The notes below the pieces were generated by a model, which saw nothing but the letters and a program-made list of their open reading frames with translations, was not told the origin of the DNA and made no database searches. A stretch of DNA of 50,269 bases from Burkholderiales bacterium (GTDB taxonomy: Bacteria > Pseudomonadota > Gammaproteobacteria > Burkholderiales > Casimicrobiaceae): contig JADYZP010000023.1 of the NCBI GenBank assembly GCA_020853025.1, forward strand, positions 1-50,269, given 5' to 3'. Numbering within the stretch: position 1 is the first letter of the stretch; each line of letters begins with the position of its first letter. Shown in pieces: positions 5,983-16,250 of this stretch. Both the position numbers and the translations under genes were made by a program.

Positions 5983-8900
5983 CCCCGGCGCCACCTCGAC
6001 GCTCACGCGGTGCGTTGCGCGCTCGTCGACGATCGGTATCGAAGCGTCGTTCTGCGTGACGCCGTCGAGGGTGACACGCGTGTCAGCGCCGCCGTCGTGC
6101 GTCGCTTGCGTTACCGCAATTTCGTAGACCGCCTCGCCGCGGCGGTAGTCGATGCGAAAGCCCGGCCAGTTCGCCGGCAGGCACGGCGCGAAGCGGAGGC
6201 GACTTCCCTCGCGCGTGATGCCGAGCAGCGACTCCACGATGAGGCGATACATCCAGCCGGCCGATCCCGTGTACCAGCTCCAGCCGCCGCGTCCAACGTG
6301 CGGTTCCAGCGCGTAGACATCGGCGGCGATCACGTAGGGCTCGACCTTGTAGGTCGCGACCCCCGGCGCGGTGCGCGCGTGCGTGACCGGATTGATCATC
6401 GTCGCCAGTTCCCACGCCCGCTCGCGGTCGCCGAGCGCGGCGAACGCCATCGCGGTCCAGATCGCCGCGTGCGTGTACTGGCCACCGTTCTCGCGGACGC
6501 CAGGCACGTAGCCACGGATGTAGCCCGGTTCGAGCACTCCACGATCGAACGGAGGATCGAGGAGCTGGATTATGCCGTGGTCGCGACGCACGAGCTGCTC
6601 GTCGACGGCTCGCATGGCCATGCGCGAGCGTGCGGGCTCTCCGGCACCTGACAGCACCGACCAGCTTTGCGCAATGGAATCGATCCGGCACTCGTCGTTG
6701 ACTGTCGATCCCAGCGGGGTTCCATCGTCGAAGAACGCGCGCCGGTACCAGTTGCCGTCCCAGGCGTGCTGCTCGAGGTTGCGGGCCAGCTGGCTCCGCT
6801 CGACGGCGCAGCGGTCCGCGAACGGCGCGTCGCCGCGTCGCTGCGCCACCGTCGCGAACTGCTCGAGCACGTGACACAGGAAGAAGCCCAGCCACACGCT
6901 TTCACCGGCACCCTTGATGCCGACCAGATTCATGCCGTCGTTCCAATCGCCGGAACCCATGAGCGGCAGGCCGCGTTCGCCGAATCGCAGGCCGTGCACG
7001 ATCGCGCGCACGCAGTGATCGTAGAGTGTTGCCGATTGCCCCGACCGGCCGGGCAGGTCGTAGTACGAATCGTCGCCCGGGCGCACGGGGCGCCCTTCGA
7101 GGAAGGGCACCGTTTCCTCCAGCACGCCGGTGTCGTCGGTGGCCTTCACGTAACGTGCCGCCGCGAGTGGAAGCCACAGGTAGTCGTCGGAGCACCGCGT
7201 GCGCACGCCGCGGCCGGTCGGCGGATGCCACCAGTGCTGCACATCGCCCTCGACGAACTGGCGGCTGGCGCTGCGCAGCAGTTGCTCGCGCATGAGCGAA
7301 GGCACGGCGTGCGCCAGCGCCATCGTGTCCTGCAGCTGGTCGCGGAAACCGAAGGCGCCACCCGATTGGTAGTAGCCGCTGCGCGCCCACAGCCGGCAGG
7401 CGATGGTCTGGTACAGCAGCCAGCCGTTGGCCATCACGTTGATCGCGATGTCCGGCGTGTCGACCTGCAGCGTCCCCAGCGTGCGCCGCCAGTGTGCATG
7501 CACCGCCTGCAGCGTGACGTGCGCCCCGGCGGGTCCGCGCGCGCGCTGCACGAGGCTCGCCGCGTCGCCGATGGTGCGCCCCAGCCCGAGCCGGAACACG
7601 ATCTCGCGTTCCTCGCCGTCGGCGAGGTCGAATCCGACCTGCAGCGCCGCGCAGGGGTCGAGGCCTGCGCCCACCTTGCCGGACAGGTGGGTGCGCTCGA
7701 GCGCGGCCGGCGCCGCGAGCGTGCCGTTGCGGCCGAGAAACTCGCTGCGGTCACCGGACACGCTGCGCGTCGGATCGTCGACGTCGAAGAACGCGACGCG
7801 GTCGGGAAACTCGGTGTTGTAGGCATTGCGTGCGAACACGGCGCCGTTGCGCGGATCGATCTCGGTGATCACGTGCATCGTGGTCTTCGGGCGAAGGTCG
7901 CCGAGCACCCACTCGACGTAGCCGGTGGCGCTAAGCCGACGCGCACGACCGGATGCGTTGCGGACCTTCAGCACCGAATACTTGACCGGTGCGTCGATGG
8001 CCACGTACGCCCACAATTCGGTGACGATGCCGTCCTCGCAGTGCTCGAACACGCTATACCCGAAGCCGTGCCGCGTGACGTAGGGACCGGTGCCGCGACG
8101 AGGCAGCGCCAACGGCGACCAGTGCTGGCCCGACTCCTCGTCGCGCAGGAAGAAGGCCTCACCGCTGGCGTCGGTCACCGGGTCGTTGTGCCACGGCGTG
8201 AGCCGGAACTCGTGCGCGTTCTCACTCCACGTGTACGCGGCGCCGCTCTCGGAGATCACGCTGCCGAAATCCGGATTCGCGAGCACGTTGCTCCACGGCG
8301 CAGGGGTCGGCGTCCCGGGTTGCAGCAAGATTACGTACTCGCGGCCGTCGGGGGTGAAGCCGCCGGTGCCGTTGTCCAGAACCAGCTCGCGAGCGGGGGG
8401 CACCCACTCGCTCGCCGCGGGGTCGGGGAGGGGACGCGTCGCCGACAGTCGCGGGACCCGCACCTCCGGCGTGCCGCGGGGCGAGACCTGCTCCGCGAGG
8501 CTGCCGCGCCGATCGGTGACGATGGCGCGCGCCACCGATTGCAGCAGGCTGCGGTCGTCGTCCGCGATCTGTTCCGCGCGGCGCACGAAGATGCCCCCAG
8601 GCCGATCCATGACGTGCGCTTCGATCCCGGCCGCTATCAGCCCCATGATCTGGTCCTGCAGCACTTGCCGGTAGCCGCCGCGATCCTCGTTCCAGATCAA
8701 GAGATCCACCGCGAGGCCTTTCAGACGCCAGTACGCGTGCGCCTGCACCATCCGGCGGACGAGCTCGATGTTGTTGGCGTCGCCGATTTGCAGCAGCACG
8801 ATCGGCAGGTCGCCGGAGATCGCATAGCTCCAGAGGTCCGACTGGCCGCGACGGTTGCGGATGAGCACGCGCGGCTCTGCACGCAGCGATGCGTTCGTGT

Positions 8901-11900
8901 AGATGACGGCGCCTGCGAGACGCGCATAGAGCTGCGCGTCGGACTCGGTGGCGTTGATCTGGTGCAGCGTCACCCAGCTGTGCGTCCACGCGAGATCGAA
9001 CACGCGGTCCGCGAGATGGCGATCCTGGTACTTGCCGGCGAGTGCCACCGCGGTCTCCCGCGTTTCTGCGACGCCGTACACCAGGTCGAGCGTGGCCGTT
9101 TGCCGGGGATCGAGCGTGATGCGGTGGCGGATCGCCATGACCGGATCGAGGACCGAGCCGTGCGCTCCGGACAGGCGTCCCGGCGCGTCCATCGCGCGCG
9201 GTGCCGCGACCGTGCGCCCGCGGCCGATGAACGCCATGCGATCCGTCTCGAAGGAAACGTCGACCGAATCAACGCCATGCGCTGCCATGAGATGGAACGT
9301 CCACGGCGGCCGCTCGTCGCGCGAGCGCGGCCGGCGCGTGCACAGGATCGCGCGGCGTTGCACATCGATCTCCGTCTCGACGAAGAGATTGGAGAAGGCC
9401 GGGTGCAAGGCGTCGGCGGCGGGCGGCGCGAGCGCGACCTCGGCATAGCTCGTCACCTCGATCGTGCGGCGCGTGCGCGCACGATTGGTGACGCGCACCC
9501 GCCGCAGCTCGATGTCGTCCTCCGGCGAGACGACGATCTCGGTGTGCGTCTCGAAGTCGCCGTCGCGCCGCCGGAATTCCGCACGCGCTTCGCTGAATAT
9601 GGCCTCGTAATGCGCGGGACGCTGCCGCGTGGGCTGGTGGGCAGTCGACCAGACCTTGCCGTCCGCGACGTCCTGCAGGTAGCAGAACGTGCCCCACTGA
9701 TCGGTCGTGGTGTCCTCGCGCCAGCGGTTGACGGCGAGGTCCTTCCAGCGGGAGTAGCCGCCGCCCGCGCTGGTGACCATCACGTGATAGCGGCCGTTCG
9801 ACAGCAGTTGCAATTCCGGCACCGGCGTGTTCGGCGTTGTGAGAATGCGCACGGGTGCTTCCGGTCCTTCGGCCACTGCGCGCCGCTCCGACAGCTCGGC
9901 GGGGTGCACGAGGAAGGTGGCCACCTTGGGGATGCGCTCCTGCAACAACAGCAGCGTCGCCTTGAACCGCGGGTCCGAGGTGAAGCGCCTCTGCATCGGC
10001 CTCCCGAGCAGCACCTGTGCCACGGCGAGCAGGATCATGCCCTGATGGTGCGCCATGAACGAGCGGACGATCGCGCTCGCCTGCCCGCGCGGCAGGCGCG
10101 AAGGCGTGTAGTCGATCGCCTCGTACAGCCCGAACCGGCCGGCGAGGCCGTCTTCGGCGAGGCGTTCCAGGTTCTGGCAGGCTTCGTTCGGCGTGATCAT
10201 GAGCGCGAGCGCCGACGCGTACGGTGCGACGACGAGGTCCTCGGCAAGTCCGCGCTTTAAACCGATGCCGGGAACGCCGAAGGCGCGGTACTGGTAGTTG
10301 AGCGCGGCGTCGAAGGCGTTGTAACCGCATTCGGAGATACCCCACGGCACACCGCGCTGGCGACCGTAGGCGATCTGGCGCTGCACCGTCGCGCGGCACG
10401 TCTGGTCGAGCAGCGTGCCTTCGTACGTCGGCATCACCAGCTGCGGCATCAGGTACTCGAACATCGAGCCGCTCCACGAGACCAGAACGCGCTGTCCGCC
10501 CGCGCCGGTCAACAGACGTCCGAGCGCGAACCAGTTCTCCTGCGGGATGAGCCCTTGCGCGATCGCCACAAAGCTGCCCAACCTTGCCTCCGATGCGAGC
10601 AGGTCATAGGAGCTCGCGTCGCGCCGGTGCTCGTCGACGTTGTAGCCGATGGCCAGCAGATGCCGGGACGCGTCGTACAGCAGGCCGTACTCCATGCGGG
10701 ACAGCTCATCGCAGAGCAGCACCAGGTGCTCGATCTCCGCGATCCGCGCTTCAGCGCGGCGGCTCGCTTGCGCAATCGCAGCGGCGAAGTGGTCGAGCCA
10801 CGCTTGCGCCGGCGCCGACGTGTCCTCCCGTGCCTGGCGGCTGGCGATTTCCGGGCTCAGGTCCCGCTCGAGCGCGGCCACTTCGCGCAGTGTCGGGATG
10901 CCGCGCTCGCGGCGGAACTCGGCAAGCTCTTCGGGTGCGGGCGGGAGCGCGCTCCACGGCGCGACGAACACGAGCTCCTCGCGCACGGCATCGAGCTGAC
11001 GTTGCATCGCCTCGGTCCAGAACGCGGCATCGCTGGCGGCGGCGACCTCGTCCTCTGAAGCGAGCACGGGAGCGAAATGCGCGACGACGTCGGTCGTGCT
11101 CGTCGCCAGCCGATCGAGCCAGTACCGGAATGCTTCGACGGTGACCGGGCGGGAGTCGTATGCGGTTTTCAGCTCCTGGTGCAGGCGCAGGAGCGGCGGT
11201 GGCGCCGCACCGCCGATCGCGTCGCCGAGCGTGCGCAGCGTGTCGGCCAGGCCCTCGAACCACCGCCAGCCGACGATCGGATCGTCCACCGTCGCCATCA
11301 GGCCAGGCCGCAGCGTGAGCAGGTGGCCCGCGAGATTGCCGCTATCCACCGTCGAGACGTAGGCAGGCGGCAGCGGTTTACCCGAGCGGGTGTCGTACCA
11401 GTTGAAGAAATGCCCGGCGTGGCGTTCCAGCGTCTGCATCGCGTCCAGCGTGTAGGCGGTGCGCCGGACGAGTTGTCCGCCCGGGATGTAGCCCATGTCG
11501 TACGCGGTGAGGTTGCCCAGCAGCGCAAGCCCCATGTTCGTGGGTGACGTGCGGTGCGCGACGGCGGCGACGGGATGCTCCTGCACGTTGTCGGGCGGCA
11601 GCCAGTGGTTGTCCGCGGTCACGTAGGTTTCGAAGTACGCCCAGGTGCGTCGCGCCAGGTCGCGCAGGAACTGCGTCTCCCGCATCGTCAACCGTGCCTC
11701 GTGGCGCACTGGCGGGCGGCCGATCCACCACGCGATGCCGGGCGAGACGAACCACAGAAACAGAAACGGCGCGGCCAGCGCGATCGCCTGCGGCGCGAAG
11801 GCGACGATCGCGATCGCCGCCCCAAGCGCGATCACCGGGGCGATCCACATGGCCGTGACTGTCGCCGCAAACGGCGAGTCCAAGGCGCTGCCCTTGCTGC

Positions 11901-14778
11901 GGACCCGGTCGGCCTCCGCAACCGCAGATGGCTTCCATTCGAGCAGCCGTCGCCGCGTGACGAGCGTGCGCCATGCCACCCGGGCCATGGCGTCGAGGTT
12001 GACGGTCGCCTCGTACGGGAGGAACGCGAGCGTGAGCGCGGCCTGGGCGGCCTGCCGGCCCAGCGCCGCGAACGTGGCCGACACATGTTGCAAAATTGGC
12101 ATCTCGCCGGGCTTGCGCAGCAGTTCGACGATCATCGCCGAGGCGGGCGCCACGGTGATGAGCGCGATCACCGCCAGCGTCCACAGCCACGCGTGCGGTA
12201 GCAGCGCCCAGGCGAGCAGGAGCAATAGCGTCAATGCCGGCGCGACAAGACTGCGGCGAAGATTGTCCGCGATCTTCCACACCGACAGTGCCGATAGCGG
12301 GTTGCGCACGCGCCCGCGCACCGGACCAGGAACGAACGGCAGCAGCCAGGCGAGAAGCTGCCAGTCGCCGCGCATCCAGCGGTGGCGCCGATCCATGTCG
12401 GCCGCAAACGTCGCTGGATATTCCTCGTAGAGCTGCACGTCGCTTACGAGTCCCGACCGGGCGTAGCAACCCTCCAGGAGATCATGCGAGAGGATCCGGT
12501 TCTCGGGCAAGCGGCAAGCTAGCGCGCGCTCGAAGGCGTCGACGTCGTAGATGCCTTTGCCGATGAACGAGCCCTCGCCGAACACGTCCTGGTAGACGTC
12601 CGACACCGCGCGGGTATAGGGATCCACGCCGGGATCGCCGGCGTGCAGGCGCGCATACCACGAGCGATTGGCTCCGGACACGCCGATGCTCACGCGCGGC
12701 TGCAGGATGCCGTAGCCTTCCGCCACCAGGCCTCGGCGCTTGCCGCCGACGTGCGGGTGCGGGCGATTGAGCGGGTGCGCCATCACGCCGACGAGCTGCC
12801 GCGCCGCGTCGCGCGGTAGCTGCGTGTCGGTGTCGAGCGTGATCACGTACCGCACGCCGGTCAGCGCCGCCATGTCGCCGACGATCAGCGCAAACCGGTC
12901 GGCCGCGCCGCCGCGGAGCAGCGCGTTGAGATCGGCGAGCTTGCCGCGCTTGCGCTCGTATCCCATCCAGCGACCTTCGACGGAGTTCCAGCGGCGAGGC
13001 CGGTGGAACAGGAAGAAGATGCCGCCTTGGTGATCATCCGCTGGCGTTTCGCCGTTCGCGCCGTATTTCGCATTCAGGCTCGCGATGCCCGCACGCGCCG
13101 CAGAAATCAGCGCCGCGTCCGCGGGCAGCGATTCCGCCAGGGCGTCGGGAAAGTCCGTCAGCAGCCCGAAATGCAGGCATGGGTCGCGGTTCGCGAGAAA
13201 GCGGACCTCGAGCGCTTCGACGAGAGCCTCGATCCCTTCGATACGGTCGAGCATCGTGGGCACGACCACGAGCGTGCGCGAGGGCGGCGGCAGTCCGTCC
13301 GCGAAATCCATTCGCGGCAGCGCATTCGGGGCCACGAGCAGCGTGGCGAGCCAGTTCACCATTCCCACGGCGAGCTGGCTCGTCCCGAGCACGAGCAGGA
13401 TCGCGAGGAGCGCGAGCCAGGCGTCGGCGATGCCGTCGCCTGCCGCCTGGGCGAGCAGGAGGGTAGTCGTTCCCGCGGTGAGCGCCGCGATCACGCCGAG
13501 ATAGAGCAACAGCGGCATGCGCGTGCTGGTTCGGCGCAGCGCCTCGCGCAGCGAGAAGCGCACCCGCGCCTCCTGCTCGAGCTGCCGCCGCCCCTTGTCA
13601 ATGAGGTAGTAGCCGACGTGCGCTTCGCGGGGAGGATCGCCTGCGGCGGCCCCCATGGGGTACGCACAGGCGAGCTGGCTGGCCTTGCGCGCGACTTCAC
13701 TCTCGGACAGATCGCTGCGCTTGGCGATCGATTCCACCGCATGCCGGTAGCGGTCGCGCGTCGCGAAGTCCATGCGGCCGTACAGCCCGTGCGGATCTTC
13801 GCGCAGTAGGTGGTCGACCTCGCTCATCGTCTCCACGAACTCGCGCCAGTCGGTCGCGCCCAGCAGGCGGAGGCTGCCGATCGTGTTGCTGATCGAAACC
13901 TGCTTGCCGGCCTGTTCCTGCGCCTCCGCCTGCACGAGCTGGTCGATGGAGGTGGCGGACTCCGAGAGCCGTTGCTCGATCCACGTGAGCGGCAGCGCCA
14001 GCGCCGCGCTGTGGCCCTGCAGTCGCCGCGCGAGCTCGGCCACGAACGAGCTCACCATCGGCGGATGCGAACGCGCCATGTCGGCGATCACCAGGATGAG
14101 GCTCGTTGGGTCGCGCTCGGCAACGTCCAGCATCTGGTCGGCCCACGCCTCGGCGCGATTGCGGCCCGCCGTACCCGTCGCGACGCGCGCGGCAATACGC
14201 CGCAGGTTCTCGATCAGCGCGAGGCGCAGCATGATCGGCAATGCCCACAATTCGCCAAGCTTGAGCGGCGCGGTCGTTTGATAGGCAGCGACGAAACGCG
14301 ACAGGCTTTCCACGTCGAACCGGCCGTCGCCGTGCGCGATCGCCTGGAAGGCGAGATCGAAGACGCGCGGCAGCCGCGCGGAGGGTCCGGAGGCAAGCCG
14401 GGGCAACTCGCGGCTGTAGCCCGTGGGCAGGTGACGCTTGGCCGTCCGGATCTGCTCTTCGATCAGGTAGAAGTTGTCGAGCAGCCACTCGGCGGCAGGC
14501 GTGATCCGGCGCCCTTGGGCAACCGCCGTTGTGAGCAGGCCGCAGACATCGTCGAGAATGCGCTCGTTCGTGGCGAGCCGCGGCAGCAACTGGTCCGGCA
14601 CACGGTGCGGCAGGAGACGGTGCGCCGCCGCAAGATTCCGGCCATGCTGCTCCATCTGGTCCGCGCTGAAGAGCTCGGCGCGCAGCGGCGGCGGCTCGTC
14701 GGCGTATCGGTCAAGCGCGTGCGCGCGGCCGACCCGCGCAGACATGGTGCGCCCCCACTCACCGATACTGTGTCTCAT
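5965..14778 (-). CDS. ndvB: Cyclic beta-1,2-glucan synthase
   Basis: This ~2,937-residue inner-membrane enzyme builds cyclic beta-1,2-glucans from UDP-glucose and delivers them to the periplasm (osmoadaptation, envelope integrity, host interaction). Layout: N-terminal region (1-420), membrane segments (~424-480), a GT84 glycosyltransferase core with 'TLDTDTQLPRDA' near 650 and 'RHRWMRGDWQLL' near 800, more membrane segments (~855-1020), a glucoamylase-like domain (~1416-1580, 'YEAIDYTPSRLPRG', 'MAHHQGMILLAV'), and a GH94 phosphorylase-like C-terminal half with 'GSGDWNDGMNLVG' near 2613, which trims chain length. The frame is open to a TTG at 14862. I prefer ATG 14778 ('MRHSIGEW'), with a strong AGGAGG 27 bases upstream of it; ATG 14745 is also possible. 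Length is normal for the family, and no frameshift is seen. Confidence 0.93.
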   Translation of the reverse strand: MRHSIGEWGRTMSARVGRAHALDRYADEPPPLRAELFSADQMEQHGRNLAAAHRLLPHRVPDQLLPRLATNERILDDVCGLLTTAVAQGRRITPAAEWLLDNFYLIEEQIRTAKRHLPTGYSRELPRLASGPSARLPRVFDLAFQAIAHGDGRFDVESLSRFVAAYQTTAPLKLGELWALPIMLRLALIENLRRIAARVATGTAGRNRAEAWADQMLDVAERDPTSLILVIADMARSHPPMVSSFVAELARRLQGHSAALALPLTWIEQRLSESATSIDQLVQAEAQEQAGKQVSISNTIGSLRLLGATDWREFVETMSEVDHLLREDPHGLYGRMDFATRDRYRHAVESIAKRSDLSESEVARKASQLACAYPMGAAAGDPPREAHVGYYLIDKGRRQLEQEARVRFSLREALRRTSTRMPLLLYLGVIAALTAGTTTLLLAQAAGDGIADAWLALLAILLVLGTSQLAVGMVNWLATLLVAPNALPRMDFADGLPPPSRTLVVVPTMLDRIEGIEALVEALEVRFLANRDPCLHFGLLTDFPDALAESLPADAALISAARAGIASLNAKYGANGETPADDHQGGIFFLFHRPRRWNSVEGRWMGYERKRGKLADLNALLRGGAADRFALIVGDMAALTGVRYVITLDTDTQLPRDAARQLVGVMAHPLNRPHPHVGGKRRGLVAEGYGILQPRVSIGVSGANRSWYARLHAGDPGVDPYTRAVSDVYQDVFGEGSFIGKGIYDVDAFERALACRLPENRILSHDLLEGCYARSGLVSDVQLYEEYPATFAADMDRRHRWMRGDWQLLAWLLPFVPGPVRGRVRNPLSALSVWKIADNLRRSLVAPALTLLLLLAWALLPHAWLWTLAVIALITVAPASAMIVELLRKPGEMPILQHVSATFAALGRQAAQAALTLAFLPYEATVNLDAMARVAWRTLVTRRRLLEWKPSAVAEADRVRSKGSALDSPFAATVTAMWIAPVIALGAAIAIVAFAPQAIALAAPFLFLWFVSPGIAWWIGRPPVRHEARLTMRETQFLRDLARRTWAYFETYVTADNHWLPPDNVQEHPVAAVAHRTSPTNMGLALLGNLTAYDMGYIPGGQLVRRTAYTLDAMQTLERHAGHFFNWYDTRSGKPLPPAYVSTVDSGNLAGHLLTLRPGLMATVDDPIVGWRWFEGLADTLRTLGDAIGGAAPPPLLRLHQELKTAYDSRPVTVEAFRYWLDRLATSTTDVVAHFAPVLASEDEVAAASDAAFWTEAMQRQLDAVREELVFVAPWSALPPAPEELAEFRRERGIPTLREVAALERDLSPEIASRQAREDTSAPAQAWLDHFAAAIAQASRRAEARIAEIEHLVLLCDELSRMEYGLLYDASRHLLAIGYNVDEHRRDASSYDLLASEARLGSFVAIAQGLIPQENWFALGRLLTGAGGQRVLVSWSGSMFEYLMPQLVMPTYEGTLLDQTCRATVQRQIAYGRQRGVPWGISECGYNAFDAALNYQYRAFGVPGIGLKRGLAEDLVVAPYASALALMITPNEACQNLERLAEDGLAGRFGLYEAIDYTPSRLPRGQASAIVRSFMAHHQGMILLAVAQVLLGRPMQRRFTSDPRFKATLLLLQERIPKVATFLVHPAELSERRAVAEGPEAPVRILTTPNTPVPELQLLSNGRYHVMVTSAGGGYSRWKDLAVNRWREDTTTDQWGTFCYLQDVADGKVWSTAHQPTRQRPAHYEAIFSEARAEFRRRDGDFETHTEIVVSPEDDIELRRVRVTNRARTRRTIEVTSYAEVALAPPAADALHPAFSNLFVETEIDVQRRAILCTRRPRSRDERPPWTFHLMAAHGVDSVDVSFETDRMAFIGRGRTVAAPRAMDAPGRLSGAHGSVLDPVMAIRHRITLDPRQTATLDLVYGVAETRETAVALAGKYQDRHLADRVFDLAWTHSWVTLHQINATESDAQLYARLAGAVIYTNASLRAEPRVLIRNRRGQSDLWSYAISGDLPIVLLQIGDANNIELVRRMVQAHAYWRLKGLAVDLLIWNEDRGGYRQVLQDQIMGLIAAGIEAHVMDRPGGIFVRRAEQIADDDRSLLQSVARAIVTDRRGSLAEQVSPRGTPEVRVPRLSATRPLPDPAASEWVPPARELVLDNGTGGFTPDGREYVILLQPGTPTPAPWSNVLANPDFGSVISESGAAYTWSENAHEFRLTPWHNDPVTDASGEAFFLRDEESGQHWSPLALPRRGTGPYVTRHGFGYSVFEHCEDGIVTELWAYVAIDAPVKYSVLKVRNASGRARRLSATGYVEWVLGDLRPKTTMHVITEIDPRNGAVFARNAYNTEFPDRVAFFDVDDPTRSVSGDRSEFLGRNGTLAAPAALERTHLSGKVGAGLDPCAALQVGFDLADGEEREIVFRLGLGRTIGDAASLVQRARGPAGAHVTLQAVHAHWRRTLGTLQVDTPDIAINVMANGWLLYQTIACRLWARSGYYQSGGAFGFRDQLQDTMALAHAVPSLMREQLLRSASRQFVEGDVQHWWHPPTGRGVRTRCSDDYLWLPLAAARYVKATDDTGVLEETVPFLEGRPVRPGDDSYYDLPGRSGQSATLYDHCVRAIVHGLRFGERGLPLMGSGDWNDGMNLVGIKGAGESVWLGFFLCHVLEQFATVAQRRGDAPFADRCAVERSQLARNLEQHAWDGNWYRRAFFDDGTPLGSTVNDECRIDSIAQSWSVLSGAGEPARSRMAMRAVDEQLVRRDHGIIQLLDPPFDRGVLEPGYIRGYVPGVRENGGQYTHAAIWTAMAFAALGDRERAWELATMINPVTHARTAPGVATYKVEPYVIAADVYALEPHVGRGGWSWYTGSAGWMYRLIVESLLGITREGSRLRFAPCLPANWPGFRIDYRRGEAVYEIAVTQATHDGGADTRVTLDGVTQNDASIPIVDERATHRVSVEVAPGSRSGR

Positions 14779-14928
14779 TGCGCGCTGCAATTTGGCTATC
14801 GCTTTCCTCCTGCGAGGGAGTCCGTGGGGGTCATTCCGAGGCTGGCGGTTCGCAGCCGGCAAGTCGGCATGCTAACGCACAAAGGATCGCCGATCGCGCC
14901 AGGACCACGAGGCGATCCCGCGCTCAGT

Positions 14929-15528
14929 TCAATTCGCGTCGTGGCTGGCCACTCGTCCGGGACGAAGGCCGGTGCGCGCACCGGGCAGCATACGCACCAG
15001 TGTGTTGTCTCGCAGCACGTAATGGTGGAAGAGCGCTGCCAGCGCATGCACGCCGATCAGGTAGTACCCGAATGTGCCGATGACCTCGTGGATGTCTTTG
15101 ACGGTGCTCGCCAGTCCCTTGTCGCGTCCGATCAGCGCCGGCCATTCCAGTCCGAAGAAGGGAATCGGCTTTCCAGCCGCGCTCAAGGCGAGCCAGCCGA
15201 GCAAAGGCATGCCGATCAAGAATACGTAGAGAGCGGCGTGCACCAGGTGCGCCGATTGCAGTTGCCAGCGGGCAGCCGCCGGCTCGATGCCAGGCGCGCG
15301 CCCCGAGAGGAAACTTAGGGCGAGGCGCACGCCCACCAGCACGAACACCGCGAGTCCGAGCATGAAGTGCCAGGTCTTGAAGGCGGCGCGAAGATCGCTC
15401 CCCTTCGGCGCCAGGTCGTGCAGGTTGATGGCTGCGTAGACGCCGATCAGCAACAGGAGCATCAGCCAGTGCATGCCGATCGACAGCGAACCGTAACGGC
15501 CACGAGTATTCTTCCAGCTCCAGTTCAT
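14929..15528 (-). CDS. Cytochrome b561 family protein
   Basis: The 199-residue protein has four hydrophobic segments with the heme-ligating His pattern of bacterial (YodB/CybB-type) cytochrome b561: 'GMHWLMLLLLIG', 'WHFMLGLAVFVLVG', 'LVHAALYVFLIGMPLLG' and 'YYLIGVHALAALFHHYV'. These are di-heme inner-membrane electron carriers linking the quinone pool to periplasmic acceptors. ATG 15528 is preceded by AAGGAGAAAAGTC, which fixes the start. The longer upstream frame is not supported. The gene is divergent from a PepSY-domain protein and a two-component system, an arrangement often seen for redox or cation-responsive cytochrome b561 genes. Confidence 0.88.
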   Translation of the reverse strand: MNWSWKNTRGRYGSLSIGMHWLMLLLLIGVYAAINLHDLAPKGSDLRAAFKTWHFMLGLAVFVLVGVRLALSFLSGRAPGIEPAAARWQLQSAHLVHAALYVFLIGMPLLGWLALSAAGKPIPFFGLEWPALIGRDKGLASTVKDIHEVIGTFGYYLIGVHALAALFHHYVLRDNTLVRMLPGARTGLRPGRVASHDAN

Positions 15529-15914
15529 GACTTTTCTCCTTGGGCAATCCGGAATTTGCGGGACAGTCGTCCCGAATCCTGCCGGCGACACGCGTTGAGC
15601 TGAGCCGCGGGGGCGTCCGGTTCTCGAACGCCCGGACGCGCAGGCCGGTAGGGCGCAATGCTGATGCATCGAGCCTGAATCGACGCTGAACACGACGATG
15701 TGCCGGCGTGCCGCGTCGTGCGGGTCCCGGCGCGAAGGTTCGTGCCCGAGCGTCGCCACCGGTCGGGTCGGCTCGCCGTTCGAGTACAGCCGTTCGATCG
15801 GCTGCCGATTGCACCGACGCGTTCAGTCTCGTTTCAGGATCGAACCCCGATACTTCGCCTGCCCGCTCAGCGAGCGGCAGATAGTTACTCGCGAATCCAC
15901 CAAGGAGCCTGACC
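15529..15914. other. Divergent intergenic region between cytochrome b561 and PepSY genes
   Basis: These 386 bases contain no gene I can support. Two perfect inverted repeats are visible: CGGGAC (15559-15564) with GTCCCG (15569-15574) in the leader of the cytochrome gene, and GCGTCCGG (15613-15620) with CCGGACGC (15632-15639). They may be operators or leader hairpins. AAGGAG precedes the PepSY start codon. No clear -10/-35 pair was found by eye. Confidence 0.4.
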
Positions 15915-16247
15915 ATGAAAATATTCCGAACGACACCGATCATCGCGGCCGCCCTGGCCGCTACCGTGGCCTCGACGGCACTTTTCTCCACCGGCGTGGC
16001 GAACGCCGATAGTCGCCTGCGCCAGAACGAAGTGCGACAGTTGCGCGAAAGTGGCAAGATCCTGCCGATGGAGGAGATACTCACGCGACTACGCAAGATC
16101 CAGCCCGGCCAGGTGGTCGAGATAGATCTCGAGCGGGACAAGGACACCTACGTGTACGAAGTCAAGGTGATCGACGACAAGGATGCGATCCACAAGCTGG
16201 AACTTGATGCAGGCACCGGCGAAGTGCTGCGTCGCAAGGAAAAGTAA
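15915..16247 (+). CDS. Periplasmic PepSY-domain protein
   Basis: This 110-residue protein has a signal peptide (residues 1-31, cleavage near 'ANA-DS') and a single PepSY domain: 'LPMEEILTRLRKIQPGQVVE', 'YVYEVKVIDDKDAIHKLELD' and 'GTGEVLRRKEK'. PepSY proteins are small periplasmic inhibitors or modulators, often encoded next to two-component systems that sense cations or envelope state. Here the response regulator GTG start lies three bases past the stop, so all three genes form one operon. I infer that it feeds a periplasmic signal to the downstream kinase; this is unproven. AAGGAG lies 8 bases before the ATG. Confidence 0.85.
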   Translation: MKIFRTTPIIAAALAATVASTALFSTGVANADSRLRQNEVRQLRESGKILPMEEILTRLRKIQPGQVVEIDLERDKDTYVYEVKVIDDKDAIHKLELDAGTGEVLRRKEK

Positions 16248-16250
16248 GGC

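Noticed and set aside
6667..10260. 1,197-codon plus-strand frame opposite ndvB
   Set aside because: High GC content keeps the antisense frame open; the composition is Arg/Ala/His-rich with no domain pattern, while the minus strand encodes a clear cyclic glucan synthase.
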